9,255 nt of DNA from Desulfobacula sp. (GTDB lineage Bacteria > Desulfobacterota > Desulfobacteria > Desulfobacterales > Desulfobacteraceae). The stretch spans positions 1-9,255 of the forward strand of contig JABIYQ010000523.1 of the NCBI GenBank assembly GCA_018702715.1, written 5' to 3'. Below, piece after piece: positions 6,453 to 9,255 of the stretch. Position 1 is the stretch's first letter; the number at the start of each line of letters is the position of its first letter. The notes under the pieces were generated by a model. The model did no database searches. It was given only the letters and a program-made list of their open reading frames with translations, and was not told the DNA's origin. The translations under genes and the position numbers were made by a program.

Positions 6453-6701
6453 ATGACCGTAAATTTAAAAATGAAACAGGGATTAAAAGAGTATCAACAA
6501 AAACTTAAACTGGGTTTGGTTGAAAAGCACAAATCATTAGATCCCATTCAGAAAGCAAAGAAAAATCCGAAGAGTCTGAGATTTGCAATCAATGCAAAAT
6601 GTTTTGATTGTTGCTGTTTCCAGAAACCAGAAGTTAAGTATTGTACTGCTGTTAATTGTCCGCTGCATCATCTTAGACCTTGGCAACCTGGTACGCCATG
6701 A
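6453..6701 (+). CDS. Small Cys-cluster (zinc-finger-like) protein of phage type
   Basis: This 82-residue protein has a basic, lysine-rich N-terminal half and a compact cysteine cluster: C50-x2-C53, with C54 and C55 following, then C64-x4-C69-P-L and an ending LRPWQP. Small phage proteins with 'CxxC ... CxxxxCPLxxxRP' of this layout are frequent near replication or regulatory genes. I recall the pattern but not a characterised function. AAGGG lies four bases before the ATG, and GCAGGAG a little further up. It follows the helicase after a 70-base gap, the first real gap in the block. Four cysteines would suffice for one metal ion. Probably a nucleic-acid-binding accessory protein. Confidence 0.7.
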   Translation: MTVNLKMKQGLKEYQQKLKLGLVEKHKSLDPIQKAKKNPKSLRFAINAKCFDCCCFQKPEVKYCTAVNCPLHHLRPWQPGTP

Positions 6702-6718
6702 AAGCGTAGTTGTTGCAC

Positions 6719-6736
6719 GCACGTGTAGACATGTGC
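6719..6736. promoter_or_regulatory. 18-bp imperfect palindrome, operator-like
   Basis: GCACGTGT and ACATGTGC form 8-bp arms with one mismatch (a G.T pair) around AG. A looser pair TTGCAC/GTGCAA (6713-6718/6733-6738) overlaps it. The 2-base centre speaks for a dimeric protein site and not a hairpin. It begins the repeat-rich stretch before the winged-helix gene. Confidence 0.4.
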
Positions 6737-6824
6737 AAAAACTAACCATTAACCCTGCAAAAACAGGTGAAAAACTTCACAAAACTTACTGACAGGATTT
6801 TTATTAAAAACTATACAAAACTAT
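6734..6824 (+). repeat. Spaced A-tract repeats upstream of the winged-helix gene
   Basis: TGCAAAAAC occurs at 6734-6742 and 6756-6764 (22 bp apart). AAAACTT occurs at 6771-6777 and 6781-6787, and AAAACTAT at 6807-6814 and 6817-6824 (each pair 10 bp apart). A small palindrome GTGAA-AAAC-TTCAC fills 6767-6780. The A-tracts recur at roughly whole helical turns, so the DNA is probably bent. TGTGCAAAA (6732-6740) on the minus strand reads TTTTGCACA, fitting the relaxed DnaA-box pattern TTWTNCACA. Either an operator array or an origin-like region. Confidence 0.5.
6789..6817 (+). promoter_or_regulatory. Promoter of the winged-helix gene
   Basis: CTGACA (6789-6794, 5 of 6), a 17-base spacer and TATACA (6812-6817, 4 of 6) would start transcription near 6823, just before the ATG at 6837. 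Two AAAACTAT repeats straddle the -10 box, so a bound protein would block the promoter; autoregulation by the encoded protein is a reasonable guess. Confidence 0.5.
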
Positions 6825-6836
6825 CGGACAAAGAAA

Positions 6837-7130
6837 ATGAACAAAAAGCTTTCAGATTTGCAGCGGTTTATCTTAAAAGAAGCGCATAAAAAAGGCACCA
6901 CTTCAAATGCTGATATTTTGATCAAGCATTATGGATTCAAACAGGTGTCTTATGGATCAATCAAATTTGATCGGCATCAAATAGGTATGAAAAGATATCT
7001 TAGCGCTACGGCTTCTGTTGCCAGATCATTAACTCGATTAAGAGACCGGGGGTTAATGATCCGGAATTCTTGGTTTGGTCATTGTCTTACTGAGACAGGT
7101 ATCCAGGCTGTTAAAAAATATATGTTGTAA
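6837..7130 (+). CDS. Winged-helix DNA-binding protein (putative regulator)
   Basis: The 97-residue basic protein starts with a helix (LSDLQRFILKEAHKKG) of the kind opening winged-helix domains. It has a recognition-helix region around 55-72 (SATASVARSLTRLRDRGL) and a short wing leading to LTETGIQAVKKY, the 'L-T-x-x-G' ending common in MarR/PadR-like and other wHTH proteins. Between them, residues 31-52 are an insert of unknown use. The ribosome-binding site is weak (GGACAAAG). The gene has its own repeat-flanked promoter, which suggests that it controls itself. It may act as the switch between the replication block and the cargo. wHTH fold fairly sure; subfamily not assigned. Confidence 0.7.
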   Translation: MNKKLSDLQRFILKEAHKKGTTSNADILIKHYGFKQVSYGSIKFDRHQIGMKRYLSATASVARSLTRLRDRGLMIRNSWFGHCLTETGIQAVKKYML

Positions 7131-7385
7131 CTGACCATAACGGTTATTTTTGCGGACTTCATAAAAAAGGAATTTGCTGGCCTTTTAGCTCACACTCGGG
7201 GGGAATTTTCTGTGGATTATCAGAATCGAATTTTTTATCATGATTAGGGTTAGAAAAAGGTTAAAATTTTGACACTGTTTGAAAAGCATAGATATGGTTG
7301 ATACAAAAGCTTTAGAGGTGATTTGAAGCAGTCTATAGCACTTGTTTTTCCTTGATGATTTGGGTTAAAAAAATGGAGGTGTTAT
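7131..7385. other. 255-bp noncoding stretch with promoter and near-DnaA box
   Basis: No plausible gene lies here on either strand. It holds a short palindrome (7139-7149) with T residues after it but no room for a loop, so I do not call a terminator. It also holds AAAAGG/CCTTTT arms around 7165-7187, a near-DnaA box (TGTGGATTA, 7211-7219, one mismatch to the E. coli consensus on the minus strand), ATCATGAT near 7237, and the promoter given separately. Confidence 0.5.
7269..7298 (+). promoter_or_regulatory. Promoter of the zinc-ribbon gene
   Basis: A perfect TTGACA (7269-7274) is followed after 18 bases by TATGGT (7293-7298, 4 of 6). It would start a separate cargo transcript near 7305, about 80 bases before the ATG at 7386. 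Confidence 0.45.
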
Positions 7386-7982
7386 ATGGGTGGATGGGGA
7401 TCAGGATCATATTATAGAATGAGAAGCTCTAAAGGAATGGCTGAAAGTTCTCTTCCTCTGGATATTCGGGAGCTCAAACGAAAAGGCTTGCTTACCCCTG
7501 GTGGAACCATAACAACTAAATGGTCAAGGGGTGGTAATGTCCACTCCAGTATTGGGGCTATTGTTTACAAGGATCATTTACTTTTGAGATACACTCACAA
7601 AAAGACAGATGTTGTTGAACAGAATGTTTTTTTTACATACACACCCTGCAATTATGGAGGGGAAAGAATATGGTTCCAGTGCCCTTTTTGTGGCAGGAGG
7701 TGTGCTGTAATTTATAGTTATGGGAAGTATTTTGCCTGCCGGATATGTTGTAACCTTACATATGAAACTTGCAATGAAACTCCCAGAGATAGACGTTTCA
7801 GCAAGGCAGATAAATTGCGCAAGCGAATTGGTGCAGAGCCGGGCTCTTTTAATCCACTCCCTTATTTCAAGCCAAAGGGAATGCACCAGACAACCTGGGA
7901 TAGAATCAGAGGTGAAATTCAATATTTGGAAGGGATAGGGTTTGTTGAGTTGGGCAGGATGTTGGGGATTCATGATGAATAA
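7386..7982 (+). CDS. Zinc-ribbon protein of a mobile-element family, function unknown
   Basis: The 198-residue protein begins MGGWGSGS, a start shared by a widespread group of uncharacterised phage and island proteins (from memory, not searched). The first part (residues 20-95) appears beta-rich. A clear zinc ribbon follows: C99-x2-C102 with C106, then C118-x2-C121 with C122. After it come LTYET and a basic helix (RDRRFSKADKLRKRIGA), as in other members, where the ribbon is followed by a 'C..LtY.s....dR' stretch. It ends in a helix-rich tail. GGAGGTG lies six bases before the ATG. The zinc ribbon and basic tail suggest nucleic-acid binding. It has its own promoter and no overlapping partner. 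Confidence 0.75.
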   Translation: MGGWGSGSYYRMRSSKGMAESSLPLDIRELKRKGLLTPGGTITTKWSRGGNVHSSIGAIVYKDHLLLRYTHKKTDVVEQNVFFTYTPCNYGGERIWFQCPFCGRRCAVIYSYGKYFACRICCNLTYETCNETPRDRRFSKADKLRKRIGAEPGSFNPLPYFKPKGMHQTTWDRIRGEIQYLEGIGFVELGRMLGIHDE

Positions 7983-8023
7983 GAGCTTTTTTTGTGTTTA
8001 TTTGCTCAATTCTCCGATAAAAA

Positions 8024-8041
8024 ATAGGGGTTTTTACCTAT
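8024..8041. repeat. Junction repeat, copy R1
   Basis: ATAGGGGTTTTTACCTAT is identical over 18 bases to the core of copy R2. It lies 41 bases after the zinc-ribbon stop and 90 before the nuclease start. Homology to the other copies ends at the core; the ribosome-binding-site part is missing, though AAAGGAG with no start codon stands downstream at 8056-8062. Confidence 0.75.
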
Positions 8042-8131
8042 TTACAAGCAGGATCAAAGGAGATAAAGCATATAATTAGATTTTGTTAATAGGATTAAAA
8101 ACACCATCCATTGATACGAAAAAGGAGGAGT

Positions 8132-8866
8132 ATGAATCTTATTGAACAGGCAAAAGAAGTTAAGGCTGATTACAAGGGCGGAGCTCACTTCAAAGATATT
8201 GCACAGATGATATTAGATGCGTTCCCTATTATAAAAACCAATCCTGATAAATTCGCAAAGAGAGTGGGGGCAGTCCTTTCTACTGATGCCAGGAAAAAAG
8301 GGACTAAATCAAGTTTTGCCAGAGTGAAAGGGAAAAAGAAAGGCAGTTTTAGAAAGGGGCTGTACCGATTAAAAAGAAAGCCAGTAGTAAAACTGACTCC
8401 GACACTCCCTCCCAATATTACCAATCAATATACTGGGAAAGCTGGCGAGACAGCAGTGATTGCAGAACTGTTATTTTATGGTTATAACGCATCGGGAATG
8501 GCTGTTGATGATGGTATCGATGTTATAGCAAGTAAAGAAAATAAATTTTATCATATTCAAGTCAAAACAGCCAACCCGTCTGAGACCGGTCTCTTCGGTT
8601 TTTCAATCAGAAAAAACAGTTTTATAGCCAAGGATTCTTCTCAAACTTTTTATATATTTGTTCTCCGGAAGCATGACAAATTTCGTTATTACAATGATTA
8701 TCTAATCCTGCCAAGTAGCCAGATACGTCAATTGGTAGCGGTGGGGATTATAAATGAGGGGGCACACTATTCTATAAGGATTCAAAAAGATAAGAGAGGG
8801 AGGTATATCCTAAATGCTAAGCAAGACGTTACTATATCGGTTAATACCTTTAGCCAAATTGTATAG
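8132..8866 (+). CDS. HARE-HTH + PD-(D/E)XK-like nuclease, possible defence protein
   Basis: The 244-residue protein starts at an ATG directly after AAAGGAGGAG; the TTG at 8111 in the same frame has no such site. Residues 1-80 resemble the HARE-HTH domain: a first helix, then HFKDIAQMILDAF, a middle helix with LSTDARKKGTKSSFARV and a final basic 'G-x-F/Y-x-L'-like end (GLYRL). A basic linker leads to a restriction-endonuclease-like fold: GKAGET with E106, DDGIDVIA with D130, and IQVKT with Q143-x-K145, the E...D...QxK signature of the PD-(D/E)XK superfamily (DUF4365-like). HARE-HTH domains are known fused to restriction enzymes and were proposed to read modified DNA. No methyltransferase is adjacent, so a modification-dependent nuclease is one idea. 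Activity is inferred only. Confidence 0.75.
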   Translation: MNLIEQAKEVKADYKGGAHFKDIAQMILDAFPIIKTNPDKFAKRVGAVLSTDARKKGTKSSFARVKGKKKGSFRKGLYRLKRKPVVKLTPTLPPNITNQYTGKAGETAVIAELLFYGYNASGMAVDDGIDVIASKENKFYHIQVKTANPSETGLFGFSIRKNSFIAKDSSQTFYIFVLRKHDKFRYYNDYLILPSSQIRQLVAVGIINEGAHYSIRIQKDKRGRYILNAKQDVTISVNTFSQIV

Positions 8867-8897
8867 GGGTTTTTACCTATGTGAGAGGGTTGGATGA
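8862..8897 (+). repeat. Junction repeat, copy R2 (stop of nuclease to next ribosome-binding site)
   Basis: The 36 bases align without gaps to copy R3 with 30 identities. The nuclease stop TAG (8864-8866) lies inside the palindromic core (8863-8880). The second part supplies a ribosome-binding site (GAGAGGG, 8883-8889) and an ATG at 8894. Core arms ATAGG/CCTAT pair around 8 bases. No T-run follows, so it is not a standard terminator. Confidence 0.75.
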
Positions 8898-8904
8898 GAA
8901 TTGA

Positions 8905-9099
8905 ATGTATAGAATAGGCTATATAATCTGCTGGATACTCGTATTTGTAGGATGCTGGATATATTGCATCGCAAGTTATGGTTTTTTATTGGGCGTTGGG
9001 TTAGGTTGGCTTCCATCAGGTATTGTAGCGACAATAACGTCTTTTCTTTGGCCCATTGCAGTATTTGGTATAATATATTTTTTATCCTACGCGCTATAG
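8905..9099 (+). CDS. Small membrane protein with two predicted spans
   Basis: The 64-residue protein is almost entirely hydrophobic. One span covers about residues 6-29, a turn follows with GLGWLPSG (about 32-39), and a second span covers about 40-62. There are few charged residues and no signal-peptide cleavage site. An in-frame TGA precedes the ATG at 8905, so translation cannot start earlier in this frame. The Shine-Dalgarno signal for this ATG is weak; the strong one belongs to the ATG at 8894, which opens only a 7-codon frame ending at 8917. Translation may depend on re-initiation from that mini-frame. Its stop TAG lies in repeat R3. It could be an effector or a small cargo membrane protein; unrecognised. 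Confidence 0.6.
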   Translation: MYRIGYIICWILVFVGCWIYCIASYGFLLGVGLGWLPSGIVATITSFLWPIAVFGIIYFLSYAL

Positions 9100-9130
9100 G
9101 TACTTTTACCTATATGAGGGGGTTGTATGA
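9095..9130 (+). repeat. Junction repeat, copy R3 (stop of one gene to start of the next)
   Basis: This copy has a perfect 7-bp stem, ATAGGTA/TACCTAT, around CTTT (9096-9113), containing the upstream gene's stop TAG (9097-9099). It is followed by the ribosome-binding site GAGGGGG (9116-9122) and the ATG (9127) of the next gene. It differs from R2 at 6 of 36 positions, three of them in the loop-side stem bases. Confidence 0.75.
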
Positions 9131-9255
9131 ACGAAGGCCCTGATATATTAATGCAGTTGATAGGCTTGTTTGTTTTATTCGGGATACCTGTCTTGCTTTT
9201 TAAACTATACAAAAATTCAAAAACAATCATCGCTGAAAAAGATATCATAAAAGAA
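9127..9255 (+). CDS. Small membrane protein, N-terminal 43 residues (runs off the right edge)
   Basis: The frame is open from an ATG with an excellent ribosome-binding site (GAGGGGG, four bases before it) to the window end. Residues about 8-26 (LMQLIGLFVLFGIPVLLF) form one membrane span, followed by a positively charged stretch (KLYKNSK) and a lysine/glutamate-rich start of what may be a soluble helix. This suggests a cytoplasmic C-terminal part by the positive-inside rule. Both ribosome-binding site and start lie inside repeat R3. The family cannot be named from this piece. Confidence 0.6.
   Translation, partial: MNEGPDILMQLIGLFVLFGIPVLLFKLYKNSKTIIAEKDIIKE

Noticed and set aside
6583..6792. 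A 69-codon plus-strand frame overlapping the small Cys-cluster gene
   Set aside because: It is in another frame of a gene with a clear CxxC...CPL pattern and has no convincing ribosome-binding site.
7983..8010. Terminator after the zinc-ribbon gene (GAGC followed by seven T)
   Set aside because: There is a T-run, but no stable stem precedes it; the only partner, GCTC, lies after the T-run.
8071..8076. Perfect TATAAT upstream of the nuclease gene
   Set aside because: No -35-like sequence or extended -10 stands at a suitable distance, so a promoter is not supported in this AT-rich stretch.
8862..8897. Integron attC site, because GTTGGAT in R2 fits the GTTRRRY core
   Set aside because: R3 has GTTGTAT, which does not fit, no RYYYAAC partner is present upstream, and the element is far shorter than a usual attC.

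Overview
The window looks like the junction between a bacterial chromosome and an integrated mobile element (a P4-like satellite, degenerate prophage or small genomic island). The sequence is AT-rich. The gene set (AlpA/excisionase-like regulator, TOPRIM-DUF3987 primase, XPB-type helicase, several Cys-cluster proteins) would fit a Desulfobacterota-type or other proteobacterial host, but the host assignment is an inference from style and not from a marker gene.

Bases 1-884 are probably host DNA. Two genes read leftwards: an 85-residue N-terminal stump of a Cys/Met-metabolism PLP enzyme, behind a good promoter and Shine-Dalgarno site, and a phosphoribosyltransferase that leaves the window at base 1. 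A tRNA-Arg(TCG) gene (885-961) with encoded CCA and a terminator follows. It is the likely integration site. Just past the terminator lie two 9-bp direct repeats 11 bp apart, a small palindrome, and an inverted-repeat cluster in front of a near-consensus promoter.

From 1270 to 6701 lies a rightward regulatory and replication module: a small HTH protein, a 53-residue Cys/His-rich protein, a P4-alpha-like TOPRIM/DUF3987 protein, a Cys-cluster protein, an acidic helical protein with an HTH-like end, an SF2 helicase, and another Cys-cluster protein. Four successive stop/start overlaps (ATGA, TAATG, ATGA, TGATG) indicate tight translational coupling. Inside the gene behind the primase are three 9-bp repeats facing three inverted copies across an A-rich spacer, a plausible replication-origin or replication-control site. 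A second repeat-rich stretch (6702-6836), with spaced A-tracts and a DnaA-box-like sequence, precedes a winged-helix regulator.

From 7386 to the right edge is accessory cargo: a zinc-ribbon protein of a mobile-element type, a HARE-HTH + PD-(D/E)XK-like nuclease (possible defence gene), and two small membrane proteins, the last one cut off. A repeated palindromic element occurs three times here. Two copies contain the stop codon of one gene and the ribosome-binding site and start of the next, which suggests a cassette-like layout. No integrase, capsid or terminase gene is visible in the window.
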